Shown: one piece after another, positions 38,495-51,252 of the stretch | How positions within the stretch are numbered: position 1 is the first letter of the stretch | Layout: each line of letters starts with the position of its first letter | DNA from: Euonymus europaeus | Taxonomy: Eukaryota; Streptophyta; Magnoliopsida; Celastrales; Celastraceae | Length of the DNA: 64,000 nucleotides | NCBI GenBank assembly: GCA_963580455.1 | Contig: OY756963.1 | Span: 26,803,555 to 26,867,554, forward strand | Direction: 5' to 3' | Notes under the pieces: model-generated | Seen by the model: the letters and a program-made list of their open reading frames with translations, nothing else | Databases searched by the model: none | Told to the model about the DNA's origin: nothing | Position numbers and translations under genes: made by a program

Positions 38495-41400
38495 TTATTT
38501 GAACTTGAAATTTACTTGAACGACGTAACGCATCCGGATCTGCTCCACATTGTAGACGATGTACTCGTTGTATAGCAAGGCACCCTGCAATTAAGACTCA
38601 GATCAGATAAAAAACTTTGAAAGACTCGGATGAAAAACTTTGATGTGGACAGAGCAAATTATCTACAAGGTGTTAGGCCCAAAGTCATAAATTCAATTCC
38701 ATGGTCAAAATAGTTCTTAATAAGCTGCAGCCTGCACCTTATGGTTTTCTTGGTTTTTAGGTTTTCCCAGAGGAACTATAACACCGTCTTTAAGTGACTT
38801 GGCTTCTGAAAGATCCGGCGCAGTGGCACCAACTCCTTTTGTGCTGCAATATTCGCAAACCATATTAACTTCAAATCAAAGTTTATATGCATCATCTCAA
38901 TCTTTTACGCAACACCACTAGTCGGTTTGCTTTTTAAGGGAAGATGATACACCTAGTTTGCAGTCAGTCCTGTATGCAATTATGTATATGGTCTAAGATA
39001 ATCCCAAATTTTTTCCAAGGCAGAATATAATGTACCAAGTACCAACCATGTCGAGCTTGCAACAATAGTATAATTAGGCCAAAAGTAGATGGGGACATTT
39101 GCCTTAGTATTAGAGCACAAATAGTTCCTTTCTCTCGTTGGACTCCACCCACCATCTCTCTCTCTCTCTCTCTCTACAGTATCAATATTTCTTGATTTTG
39201 ACAAATTAGCTTTTCTTTTTTCTTTACTACCCTAAATAAAGCTTATCCTCAATAAGCTGTCACTGAATGCGTAGCTTTGCCAATAATGAGCACAAAAGCA
39301 GTGTTTATATGCAATACTTTTCTTCCCAGCAATTTAACTCCATATGCTGACACTTCTTAGGAAATGTAAACCGCAGACACAAATCTGCGAGTTATGCATT
39401 CTGCAAGTATCTATGACACTACTAATATATGACAAGTTTTTTATGCATATGACTATATGAGAAGGCATATGATAACTACGCCACATATTTAAGAAACAAA
39501 TAGAATAAAAAAGGATGATTGGAAACATCTTCATAGTAACATCACTGGCCCCAACCACCAATTCAACAAAAAACCAATAAACTTGGCATTTTTGCTGACA
39601 CACTGAATTGTACATGAAAGATGGTACCAACATCCAATACATGGAAAGAAACAAACCTTAGCTTCCTCTCTGGCAACTGGTCAGCATCATACTTTGCATT
39701 TAGAAGTTCAACCATATCCCCTAATGCAACCTACAAAGCAGGGAGAGTATAGGCTTCAGTCGAACAGGAAAAGAAGACAATAATTAAAGAGAAAAGACAG
39801 ACACAAAATAGTTCTCGCATACGTATAACATGGCTTAGAATAAAATTATTTCCGATATGCTTTGAGTTTATGCAGATAATCATTTTGGACATATCTAAGG
39901 CTGATATTCACATAAGCAACTATTCCGCAATTTTATAATCATGGTATTGAAGTATTTGATCAATGCTTGAGAAAGCTACCATTGCAATTCAGTAAGAACC
40001 ATCAATGGCAATGCTCGCATATGTATACAAAAAAAAAAGTGAGACAATATTTTGTTAATACTTAAAAGATCAGAATACTATTCATTACCCCTACATTTTT
40101 TTGACTCACGAAATCATTTTTCATGAAATGACAACTGACCTCACATAAAAGCAGCACACCAGTTGTTACCGCGGAAGTAGCGTAGCAATAATTTGCACCT
40201 TTGGAGAACATATCAGCAAAGTAAACCCCCTTTCCAAACATGTAACCTGTTACAGGTGCCTCAGGTGGAGCAATGCGCAAACCTGGAAATTGGTTCAGGA
40301 AGTTTCTAATAGTAAGGAAACGACATTAAAAAGTTTCCAGGGAACAATAACTCAGATAGGATGACCTTGGGAGAGAATGCCAGTCCAGTTTGTGAGCCGA
40401 GAACCATGCCAGAGAAGCATCCGATTTTTAATACTTGAAAACTGCTAATAAAAAACATAAGGCAGTCAAATCCCAACTGGTTTTTCAAAAGCTCAGAGAT
40501 AAGAACATCCTAGAAGTCTAGAAGGGCATGGAATTGCAATATGTGAAAAGGTCACCCACTCAACTAAAGAATGAAAAGAAAAAACTCACCTTGCTGAAGC
40601 GTTCAGCTTCGAGGTATTTTGACACCCTGAATACTTGTACAATATCAACAGAGTAGTTTGAGTGTGTTTTTGCATGCGTGTTCTTCATATAATCCGAAAT
40701 CTGACCATGGAAATCACATGCTAGCCAATTATCATCGAACAGAATGTCATTAGAAGTATCAATTACGTGAAAATTCTGTTCTAGTTTGTCTACTTCATCT
40801 GTCAATGTGATTTGAAAGAAAAAGAATACAAATCTGTTTGTTTTGCAGCTCAAAACTATATGCCATACAATTAATGTAATACCATAGAAAACTCTTCGGA
40901 ATCAACTTCAAGGGGCATCAAGTCACAATGAAGGCGTTGGTAATGAGAATACAAGGGATCCTATAACAATATGAAAAACTAGAATTAGAATTCCTAAAAA
41001 TATTGTTGAAAAGCAGCCACATAGGAAGATTACTTGAAAACAATTGAAAATCTGAATGTATCATGAATATATACATTCATGCAAGAAATAATGTGACAAA
41101 TTATGATAATTAATGATAATTATAATAATCATAGAAAATATGAGCCCAAAAAGGATCTATTAGATGGCACATATTTTATGTTCCAAACACTAAGCAGACC
41201 TATAAAGAATCAATTTAGACAATGGAGTGTCCATATTGTCTCTCCTGCCAGGAACAGGTTATATGAAAACCAACACGGGCAAAGGACATTGATCACACAG
41301 AAATGTTCTAAATAATAAAATATCTTAACACACAGGACAAATGTTAATTAGGAAGCAGATGAATAAGCATGTACCTGCGTATCAATGTCATCCTTCAACA

Positions 41401-44400
41401 ATTTGGATGCAACCTCAATTTCACCGAGGGCTTCAACCTTTAATTTGATTCCACAAGTTTAACAGTTTTGTAAATTCCAATATAAAAACAAATCACATGC
41501 ACAAGGCTTTCACAGTGGGCGGATTCGGGGAATGTACGTAGATCTTACATTCATATAATATGTGGAGAGACTATTTACAATAATTCAACATGAGTAAATT
41601 CCAATATACAAATAAAAATTATAACTCACAAACTGCAGTTGAAGGTTGTGTACAACAATGATCTATAAGATCCCTAGATCCTTTAAGATCAATATTGACA
41701 AAGTAAATGGGAATAACATATATGAAACCAACATAGGTAAGCAAGTAAGCAAGGCCAGAAACCCCCTTCACATCCCTTTTTTTTCTTTTCAAACTCCAAA
41801 GCAACCAAGTTAACAGAAACATGGGAAGAATATCTAAATTAAAGTAGAAAATCACCATCTCAAGCTTGAATTTCAACTTTCGAGGAGTATCAATGACAAA
41901 ATCACCTGCCATTATTTACATCCCTATATCAGTCAGATACCATGATCATTATCACTATCAAACTCTATATCCCAAAAAATGTTGCAATTGCTTACTTTAT
42001 CAGTCAGGTACCTTTTAATAGAAAAGAAATGCACAACTGCCACTCACCATACTTCCAGGGTATCTTTAAAAAAATGAGAGAGAGAGCGAGCGAGCGAGAG
42101 AGAGTAGGCTTACGCATTTTTTTAAATCCAAAGTCATGAGGAATAACAGTATAGAATTCTCTGCAAAATAAACCCGTTAAATGTCATAATCCAACATCTT
42201 CAAAGCTACAATGCAGGAATTTAACATAATAAAGGGAAGGAAGGCTCCATCCCCACAATTGTCTGGAAAGTCAGTCAGAAATCTTCAAAAACATAAAGAA
42301 ATTCAAACAAAACAGAAATTGGAACCTTGAACACAAATAAACTCTTACCCACTCAATTGCTCAAGCTTTCTCCTATCTGACTGGCCCATCACATCAGCGA
42401 TTTTATTCAGCACGTCATAGCCCTAAATATAAGCAAACAAAATGAATTTATGAGCTTGTTCAGAAAAGATTCAGAAAATAATAACGAGAGACATGTTCTG
42501 CATTCTAATATCAGGTAATCCATTAACAATAACAAAGCCATAGTGCAAGTGTGTGCTTTTTTGAATGTGAAAAGAAAATGAAATCAAAAGGGTCGAAGAG
42601 AACTTAAATATTTCCAAATGATGCATACACTACAATCATACTCCATGAAGGAAGGTTTGTTCTTTCTTCTTTTTCTTTGTTTTCTTCTTCTTCTTTTTGG
42701 CATGCAATATTACTATACACGCTTAACAACTAAATTATACTCAAGATAAGCCCTTCCTAGTAGCAGCGCTTTTGGAAATGCTCGTAAAACTCCAGTTATC
42801 CAGTGAAAAATACTTTCTTGACCATTTAGTAGCAAGCCATTGAAGCAAAGGAATTTGCAATCATCAGCAAAGTAACTCACCTTCAAAATTGTTGATTTGC
42901 TTAGCTTTCCAAGTGGCAATTTGTCAGCATTGTACCCTTCGTAGACAAAAAGCATCAAAATATATTTTGAACGTCAAATATATAAATTCACATTTATAGA
43001 GGACCAGAACAAGTAAAATTATACACACACACACATATGTGTGTGTATGTATGCATATGCATATGTATATATATGTATATGTATGTATGTAGGTATGATT
43101 TACAAGACCGATTGTATCTTACCCAAGCTTTTAGATTATAGGATATGCATGCTCCTAATAGAAATCAAGTGATCAAACTTCAAAACTAACCGATTTCCAC
43201 CATTTGTTGCTTCATCATACTGATATTGCATATAAGAGAAATGAATTTTGCAACACAAGGCTCTAATCGTGTTTCTCGAGGTTGAATTGCAATAGCAGAA
43301 TTAGGTTTTTCTTGCACCTGATAATGATCATTGAATATCATCATAATAATTTTGCACATCTGTCGTACTTGTCTCATTGAAATCAAATATCCCAAGAGTG
43401 AAAGTATTTTGAGAGAAGGAAGTCAGACTTTAGAAGACTCAAGAATACTTAACTGATTCATCCTCGTTTCCACTGTAGTCCATTTCCAACCAAGTATAGC
43501 ACTTAGGGTAGGAAATGAAGTTCTTGCGGTCTGACCAATGGTTCCTTGTCTTTGCAAAGAACTTCATCCTAAACTCGTTAAGCGCACTATCTCGCGATGT
43601 ATAGGGTCCTATTAAATTGTCTTGACCCCTTACACCAACTCTACCCCATCTGTTGTAAACCATGTATTTACCACCATCATCGGATTCTGCAAGCAGGTTC
43701 ACAATAAGGAAGCATGACTAGCAAAACCAGACAATTTACACATAATAGCTATCATATCATAACTAATGTTCTATAATACTTTTCAAAAGGACATAAATAA
43801 TAAAAACACAGATAGAAGTATAGAACCAAGAAATAACCAAGAAGTTGAATCACATAGAACTTGTTATTGTTATCCCCAACATTAGTCTGATTCAACATGG
43901 CATCATAGACATCATCAGCCTGCATCGTCAAGAAGTTTAGCTCAATAGAGCTTCATAAAACATCTGGTGAAAGAGGAAACAGGTGCTAATAATAGTTCAT
44001 TAGTTTCACCCAACCCAAAAATGGAGCTATCCAAACTACAATACTTGCCAATTGCATAACATGGTACTGTGCCTTTATATGATCTGGAAGCCACTGATCC
44101 AGAACAGCTGCACCCTTTCTAGTTGTAACGACAACTTTTTCCTGCCCTCTGCCATCCTCTTGTTTTTCTGCAGCCAACATACCACCATTGTGTCATGATA
44201 CACAGATCTCAACTCAACAAAAATAATTAAACATAAGAGCTCTTTCCATTTCCAAAAGAAAGAAAAAGGTGTCTGGATTTGTTTTAAACGGTTATGATGT
44301 ATAGTAAGGATTGCAATTCAGTCATCGCAAAATTCTCTTAACATACCAGATTCCAAAAGCACCCCAGCTATGGACACTAGTATTATATTCTTTTACAATC

Positions 44401-45480
44401 CAACGCATATACCCATTATAAAAATCACTTATATCTTTGCTACCCAATTCCACCAATACCTTTCTCTCTCTTTAACTTTGCAACTCCAAAGGCTCCAAAT
44501 TGGCCCAGCGAGAATCTATTTCATGCATTAAAGTTTACTGTTACAAGAGAAGTCGCACATAATTATTTCCTACTCCAGCATATCTCACTCAAATATCTCT
44601 CTAGTTCATCTAATTTATTGTGATGTGACATGAAAACAAGCTTCTGTTCTTGGGAATTTCTTCGACCATCTAAGAAGCAATCATTTCTGAGGTGCATGTC
44701 AAATGGGCCATCCTTAAAAGGTAGGGGGCTCCTAAGTCCCAATTGGGCATGGTTCCCACATCTGATCAGGAGTTATGGTGTAGGTATCTAGTTCAAGCAG
44801 TAGCATGAAAATTCTCTAATATTCATTGTTAGAAAACCCCTCTATTATTAGCATTTGCATTCTCAATAGTCTAAAAGAAAAATTGATTTGATACTTCAAT
44901 CTATAGATAACAAATTCTCTTCTCTTTGTTAGAAGACCAGGCTTTGACTTGATCTCTAATTTCAAAATCACACACGAATTCTCTAACAAACAAGTCTGAA
45001 ATATAATTGTGAGTACCTTGAGTGTTTTCCCTTGCATCTGAGTCTTTCTCTGATAAATCATCAGAAAGCCTCTCGATAAGCTCTTTCTTGGACCCAGTCT
45101 TGGACAACCCTCGACGAACGGCTACTTCTCGCAATTGCTTGACACTCATTTGCCGGAACTCCTCAATGGGCTTGATCTTCTGCGGTCCATCCAAGTCTTC
45201 GCCCTCGGTTCCCCTTTCTCTCTTCTTACCAATACTACCCGAACCATCATTTACTGCATTCTTCAAGTGAACGTCTTCTTCCACAAGAGCCGCTTCAAGT
45301 CTCTTCACCTGCAAAATCCAATATGAACCGTCAACGCACAAATTGATAGAGCAGGGGTATGTAAACCGTGAACAAAGGGAGAGAAAAAGAATATACCAGG
45401 GTGGGCTTGATTCCAGCAGTGCTGAGTCCACGTTGGCCGAGTTGAGCTCGGAGCTCGTCTACTTTGAGCTTGCCTGCCAT
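38495..45480 (-). CDS. PARP2: Poly [ADP-ribose] polymerase 2 (SAP-WGR-PARP type)
   Basis: Eighteen exons on the minus strand (45397-45480, 45017-45308, 44049-44167, 43838-43919, 43454-43686, 43191-43317, 42881-42936, 42349-42422, 42114-42160, 41856-41905, 41375-41437, 40883-40960, 40590-40700, 40366-40441, 40140-40282, 39657-39730, 38738-38843, 38495-38584) join in frame to 634 aa, against 637 in Arabidopsis. Domains: two SAP DNA-binding motifs (about 3-37 and 80-112), WGR ([12 protein letters not shown] near 202-214), helical regulatory domain, and the catalytic domain with the H-Y-E triad (His about 484 in LLWHGSR, Tyr about 518 in GKGVYFADM, Glu about 612 in YNEYIVYN). The enzyme uses NAD+ to build poly-ADP-ribose at DNA breaks in the nucleus. 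Intron 3 uses a GC donor (GCAAGT). Confidence 0.96.
43021..43100. repeat. Compound AC/GT-AT microsatellite in a PARP2 intron
   Basis: An (AC)n run is followed directly by (GT)n, making the near-perfect palindrome CACACACACATATGTGTGTG, then ATGC and (TATG)n repeats. It lies in the intron between the exons at 43191 and 42936. It could form a hairpin or Z-DNA, and length variation is likely. Confidence 0.9.
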
Positions 45481-46121
45481 TAGAGTTTAAACTGATAGTC
45501 TGCCACCGTTGGCTCTGGATTTAAAGAGGGCGAGACCGCGCGAGTGGGAAACCGGATCGCTTCAAGACGAAGTCGTTTTGTCTAGGGAACTTGTGAGGGA
45601 AGCTTTTGACTATCCAGTATCCACTTTCGAGTGCCATTGCTAGATTGAGCTTTTCCACATTAGGCCCACATGTCAAACTCTGAAGTCTGGACCCACCCAA
45701 TGTTGGTCTATTGGGCTGGGCTTTATGTTCTAGAATCCAAACTGAGCCTGGTCCAAGTCAACCATGGCACTGAGCCACTGGCCCACTCTGCATCCGAGTG
45801 TTTATCCTCTGGTGGAACTTGGAAGCACCATGGATCAACAACAGACAATTATGGAATAATCGGGCCAGCGGTAGGCTACAATAGGGCCACAAATGCGCTC
45901 AATTTTTTGGACAAAGGCCCAGCCCATACAATTGGCGGCTTTCTCCGCCGTCTGTAACTCTACTCTATCCATAGGCACTGCTCCTCGTATCTAAACGAAG
46001 GTGGATTTCGCCAAATCTCGTCGTTTTGTATTCTTCCTGGTATGTGAAATCCCTGTGTTTAGTTGCTATTATGTTGTGATTGATTCTGTAATTTTTATGA
46101 CTGTAATTACGAAGGAAGACG
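45481..46121. promoter_or_regulatory. Divergent promoter region of PARP2 and MED28
   Basis: 641 bp separate the two start codons. The GGGCTGGGC and GCCCA-type motifs around 45660-45930 are common in plant housekeeping promoters. A 5' leader intron for MED28 is possible: a CTG/GTATGT donor at about 46038 and an acceptor just before the ATG. A 95-codon open frame across the spacer has no family similarity and is not called. Confidence 0.45.
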
Positions 46122-46791
46122 ATGGCGGAGCAGCCGCGGCTGCAGAACCAACAAGTGGAGGCAGAGTTGCCATCATCGCAGGCTCCGAAGGAAGACATGA
46201 TAGCGTACGTTATGGCATTGGAGGCTGCGTTATTTCCTTGCGTACCTGCAAGAGAGCTCCAAGCCATAGATCGCTGGCCACATCCTTCTCATCAGAGTTA
46301 GTATCTTTGTGAGACTCGCTCGATTCTTGCCAGATTCTTTACAAATTGTATATCGGCTTGTTACTGCTTTAGAGATATCTGAAGGCGGCGGTTGCTAAAC
46401 AGAATAGCAATGATTCTGGTTGTGAAATTTATAGTTAGAGGAACAATTGATTTCTAGATAATGAGAACATGGACTATAATGCCAATCCCGAATTTCAGAA
46501 CAGTTTCTCTAATTTTTGTTGATTGCGTAATCTAAGAGATATTGTATGCGGTGGGAAATTCTGCCTTTGGGAGAGGAGGTATTGTCCTTGTTGGGAATCT
46601 GTGTTTTTTGGGTTGGAATTCAGAGTTCCCATCTCACATCCTCACTGTTGGGATTTCCTTTGGCTTTTGGATGTATGTCATCACATTAGAAAGCCTGTGT
46701 CTGAAGAAAGTTCTCTGAGCCGAAGAAAAACGTATCAGAATTGATCACATTTATGTGAACTCATAATCCTGCAAGTTTCTTTGTGAAGCTG

Positions 46792-46828
<37 letters not shown>

Positions 46829-47869
46829 CTGTTACTTGGTATTTCCAATTTCCCAGAGTTCTGTTAACAACAGTGTGCAAAGGGAGGGATAATTAATAGA
46901 GGGATAACCCATCTTGGTTGGACTGTTAGAGGTTGTTGTAGATGCTCGTGTGGAATTGATCCTTCAGTCCAACTCTCCAACCCGGAAATAAGTGGAAGGT
47001 TGGAGAAGGAAAAGCAGCAGAACAATAAGAAATGGGGAGAAATTCTCACATTTTCATATCATATAATATATGTTAGTGAAATTTGAATTGATAATAGAAT
47101 AAACAAGGGCATAACCCCAATCACTATACAACCTGTGGAAATCTCTGCTTAAAGGCAGAAGGTGATGTTACACTTTTGCTTTGATTCTCATAATAAATGT
47201 GCAGTTTGCATATGAACCGTTGTTATGCCTATCCCAGCTCTTTAAAATGACCCTCATTTACCAGTCTTTGGAAATTTCAACATTATGACTTGGAGAATTC
47301 GGCACCAAATTGAGATCACTCGTCATTTCAGTGGCTGCAGTGGTGCAAGAATGCTTGTTGATGACTTTGGTGTGATCAATTGTGTGAGGGATAATATGCA
47401 AATACTGCCTTTTTACCTACCTGACTCTCTATTTGTCGTGCAGTATGTCTTGAACTCGAAGTGCACTACATATATATGGACTTGTCTTGGTGCATGCTGA
47501 GTAGTTTTCTTATTTGTCATTGTAGTTGATGTTGAGAGACACGCGAGAGACTTTATGGAAGCTGCCAAGAAGCTTCAACACTATTTTGTTGGTCTACAAC
47601 GGAAGGATCAGCCGACCAAAACTGAAACTCTGAGAAAGGTAATTTATGGAGAATGTCAACCCTTTTCCACTGCTCCTTAGAAGTATTTTTGACCTTCATG
47701 AAGTATGCTACTCTGGTTGCATTCGTCTTTGTTCATATAGGACATGGCATTGATGGAAGAGAAAGTGAATGTGAAGAATGAGATAATCAAGAAGCAAGAG
47801 AGACTAATCCATGGATGGGGGAAGGAGTTGAAAGATCAATTGGATAAGCACAACAATGAGACATTTTAA
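46122..47869 (+). CDS. MED28: Mediator of RNA polymerase II transcription subunit 28
   Basis: Three exons (46122-46296, 47526-47638, 47741-47869) encode 138 aa. The family core APKEDMIAYV.ALEAALFPC.PARELQAIDR.PHPSHQ-IDVERHARDFMEAAKKLQ spans exons 1 and 2, with the isoleucine codon split by the first intron. A charged, coiled-coil-like C-terminus follows (EEKVNVKNEIIKKQERL). MED28 is a head-module subunit of the Mediator coactivator linking transcription factors to RNA polymerase II. The 1.2-kb intron 1 contains a (GA)16-17 microsatellite (46794-46826). The start is the first ATG giving the family frame. Confidence 0.94.
46794..46826. repeat. (GA)n microsatellite in MED28 intron 1
   Basis: Uninterrupted GA dinucleotides for 33 bp. 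Other short GA/CT tracts occur at 11177-11193, 36821-36838, 39157-39175, 42068-42104 (mixed with GCGA) and 50819-50835. Confidence 0.95.
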
Positions 47870-50460
47870 ATTAATTTTATTTAGTAATTTTGATTAGGTT
47901 GTTTAGAATGATTGGTCTTTTAAGGGAATCTAAAGATCTCTCATTGAATGCTGATTGAATGCAGATAAGTGGGTACAAGAGTTTCAAGGATCATAACTCT
48001 TGTGCTTGTTTTGGATGTCGAGGTTATGCTTCAATTGCTAGGGTCGACTTTAATCGATTGTGGTGAGTTGCAGTTTTTTTTATTTCAAATTGTGGTGGTG
48101 CATAGTTGTTCCTGCTTCTATTTAACATAGTTTTTTTTGTTGTTGCTCTCTTTGGACAATAAATCATGTCTTTTTTGCTCTCTTTTGTCAATAAATCGTG
48201 TCGTTGAATTGGATAAGGTAATTCAATCTACTTCAACTACCTAAGCTGAGTTTCAATCCTGGATTTCAAATCACATCAGCTATTACTTTTGAACATATAA
48301 AACTACATCTATAAGCTACCTTATAAGTTGTTTAGGTATGCGATAATTTAAAATCTTCCATATAAAGTATAAGCAGCAACAAAAGATTCAAAAATAATAT
48401 ACACTTTTTGCATGAAAATCACATAAAACTGCAAAAAATTAATGGCGTAGATGAATAAATATATAGATAAAGAAAATTGAAGAAGGTATATTATATTTGT
48501 CCATCCTTAATTTGCATTTGTTCGATTTTTAATTTCAAGCGTTGTTAAATTACTTTAGACATGACTATTTATATACTCATATTCATATTTATACGCAGGA
48601 ACAAGTTGTGAGGAAGACCCATTCATTCAAGTGACGAGAAATGTTTAGGAGAGAGTGAGACATTCAAAAAATAAGAGTATGAAATTTCATTCCGTAATTC
48701 ACGCCAAGTTGTAACACCTTTAACTCTCTATAGTAATTGTAATAATTTAGTTTTAGTTTAGTTTCACTTAATCTAGCAAATGGATACATTTGGTGGAATC
48801 ATTTTTCAGCACTCTTTTATACTAATTTCATGTATGATGATATTAGAGATGGTACTTTCTTGAAACTTAATTTTTCTTGATAAAGTTCTTGGAACTTTCT
48901 TTCCTTTCTTGATGCAATTCTTGAAATTTTTTCAAGACTTAAAGTATGGTTTATTTTTCATGCCCAACATATAATATCCGCAAAACACAAACTCAAAATG
49001 GATCATCCGTCACACGAGCACACCTGGATAGTGTTATGGCCTAAATAAATCATTAAGCAAAATAAGAGGGATTATTTAGTTAAAAAAGTTAAAAGGACGT
49101 AGTTAATCTTATCCCTTTGTTTATCATCAAAATACACACACAAAACCTCAGCTTCCTCTTGTTGCCCCTCCTTTGCCTCTGCAATTTATCTCGAACCCTA
49201 GAAGCTATCGGTCTCTTCCCATGCTCTCTCTCTCTCTTTGATCTTTGATCTCGGATTTCTGGTATTGATAACCGTGCAGTTTTTGTGCCCAACATGAAAA
49301 ATATGATTGTATTGTGCCAATATTTGTAGACAAAAATAAGAGGCACCTGCTACAAATACTATGATAGATTATGATAGTTTTGCTATCCCCTTCCAAATTC
49401 TCAACTGCAGCTGCTGCTATAATAATGTAAATTATATATTATAGGATAAAATAAAATAGAGGGAAGGAATGTTGTCTTCAGATCCAAATTCATTCACTGG
49501 AGATAAGGATGGAACAAATTGGGTAATAATCTATAGTCAGATGGATAAGGTTGTTATTGGCAAATACTCTATGGAGCAAGAGAAACGTATGTATGTCTGC
49601 CCCTTCCACATGCTCAAGTACTCACCTGATGCAATAATTCTAATTACTTTAATTTAATTTGCTTGGTTAGGTTAGCTAATAGCTAGGCGTCTCATTAAAT
49701 TTCTATATAGTTTGACATATTTTTTTAAAAATAAAAACTGACTTCTCGACCCCCAATAGTCACGAAGGACACAGCGGACGACAAATTATCTAACCAGCCT
49801 GCCATTGCTGGTGGCCACTGTAATGCGTCTACAGGCAAAGCTGTCTAGTTATTTTACGATTTTGTTTGGCACAAAAACCCAAGAGATATCAACAATTAAA
49901 GAATCTTGATAATGCGCCGCTGTATTAAAGAAGACTCTGGTCTGACATTGTTTTTCAGAGCCCATTGGTTTGGGTATCTTTGAAACTGCCATTCGTTGTT
50001 TAACTAATGTATTGGCCGTTCTGAGGACCCATAAGACATTTCTATTCGAACCCATAACATCTTTATCACTCGCTCTTTCTATGAGTTCGAGTGGTGAAAG
50101 CCGATTAGATAAGAGGATCTCTTGAACATGGTCGTCCAAAGGTAAAAAGAAGTCCGGTTTGTGCGGGAAAATAAGATTAAAGGCGTCTTAGACAACTTTA
50201 ATGCCTTGACAGAGTGCCGCTCAATTACAGCCATACACTTGATTACCAAGCAAATCGTGAGGGAGAGAGTAAAAGAAGACAAGAACTTTCTTAACGAAAG
50301 CCTCGCAACGTATGCAATCACATGCAAGAGTTTGTTTGATTTACTATACCACGTCAACAATTATGATATTTGTGGGGCTCTCCAGACCAAGACTTTTCGC
50401 CAACCCTAATGGTCAAGTATTCCAGAATAATGAGAAGAATAGTACCCTACAACCCGCCGC
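47870..50460. other. Intergenic region with uncharacterised open frames
   Basis: 47870-49080 is AT-rich with no coding signal. At 49469-49657 (+) is a 62-codon frame. At 49849-50160 (-) a frame of about 100 codons contains IERASDKDVMGSNRNVLWVL and is opposed by an 82-codon plus-strand frame. GC content rises here and the minus frame looks protein-like. I do not recognise it, and it has no clear ATG or splice structure, so it may be a gene relic. Confidence 0.35.
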
Positions 50461-50469
50461 CTCTAAGTT

Positions 50470-50773
50470 CCACGTGTACGATCACGATGTGAATAGACAT
50501 ACTCGAACCTTCGACGGATACAGATCTTTCCTATTTCTCTTCGGTTTCTTCGCGCTCTCGCCGACCATGCGGTCGCACTAGAACCGTTCGATTTTTTAAG
50601 AAAGTTAACCCGTTCATTGTTTAAGAAAAGATAACGGAAAACGGCTTGACGTAACAACGCCAGGTGGCAACAAAAACCCTGATTTGACGGAGCTCGCTTA
50701 CCTCGAAAGGACGGGGTTTCCTTTCAACTCGCGAAGAATTACGCGTCTCTGGCTCTCTGCACTCTATATAAAA
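50470..50773 (+). promoter_or_regulatory. SAG21 promoter: ABRE/G-box and TATA box
   Basis: CCACGTGT at 50470-50477 is an ABA-response/G-box core, and TATATAAAA at 50765-50773 is a strong TATA box about 205 bp before the ATG. Both fit a stress- and ABA-inducible LEA gene. A (GA)n tract at 50819-50835 lies in the 5' UTR. Confidence 0.65.
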
Positions 50774-50976
50774 CCCCACACCCCTCTCTCTCGATTCCAT
50801 CTTCAGCAAGCTTTTCTAGAGAGAGAGAGAGAGAGGAGTCTTCGATACGAAGGAGATTTCTTTCTTTCCACTGCTGTAGAAGGTTTTTTCGAAATTCGGG
50901 TTCTTCAAAATCGTTCGATCTAATCTTTCTACGGCGGTGATAAGTTTTACCTCTCTTTCACTTCGTTCGAATCCCA

Positions 50977-51252
50977 ATGGCTCGCTCTTTCTCAAACGCT
51001 AAGGTTGTTTTCGATGTGATCTCTAAGGCTGTCGCGAGGAGAGGCTATTCTACGGCCGCGGCTCCCTCACAAGGACGAATTGTGTCTAGCGTGGCTGCTG
51101 GTCCGAGAAGCAGTTCACCTGCTATTGTGAAGAAGGAAGGGGAGAAGGTTTCGTGGGTGCCAGATCCCGTCACCGGTTACTACAGACCGGAGAGTGGTGC
51201 GGAGGAGATTGATGTGGCGGAGCTCCGTGCTCTGCTCCTGAAGAAGCATTAA
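50977..51252 (+). CDS. SAG21: LEA3-family mitochondrial stress protein (SAG21/LEA5 type)
   Basis: A single open frame of 91 aa starts MARSFSNAK, as in Arabidopsis SAG21. The first 40 residues are basic, Ser/Ala-rich and resemble a mitochondrial presequence (ARRGYSTAAA). The conserved LEA3 block SWVPDPVTGYYRPESGAEEI follows, then the AELRALLL tail. These small proteins accumulate under oxidative stress, drought and senescence and protect mitochondria; the mechanism is not settled. No intron is needed, although some relatives have one. It lies 3.1 kb from MED28; PARP2 is the next familiar neighbour on that side. Confidence 0.94.
   Translation: MARSFSNAKVVFDVISKAVARRGYSTAAAPSQGRIVSSVAAGPRSSSPAIVKKEGEKVSWVPDPVTGYYRPESGAEEIDVAELRALLLKKH

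Noticed and set aside
45670..45957. 95-codon open frame between PARP2 and MED28
   Set aside because: It occupies the divergent promoter, has no similarity or splice context, and is best explained by chance in GC-richer DNA.
46001..46312. 103-codon plus-strand frame overlapping MED28 exon 1
   Set aside because: It is a shifted frame of the MED28 exon. The MED28 frame matches the family and splices properly.
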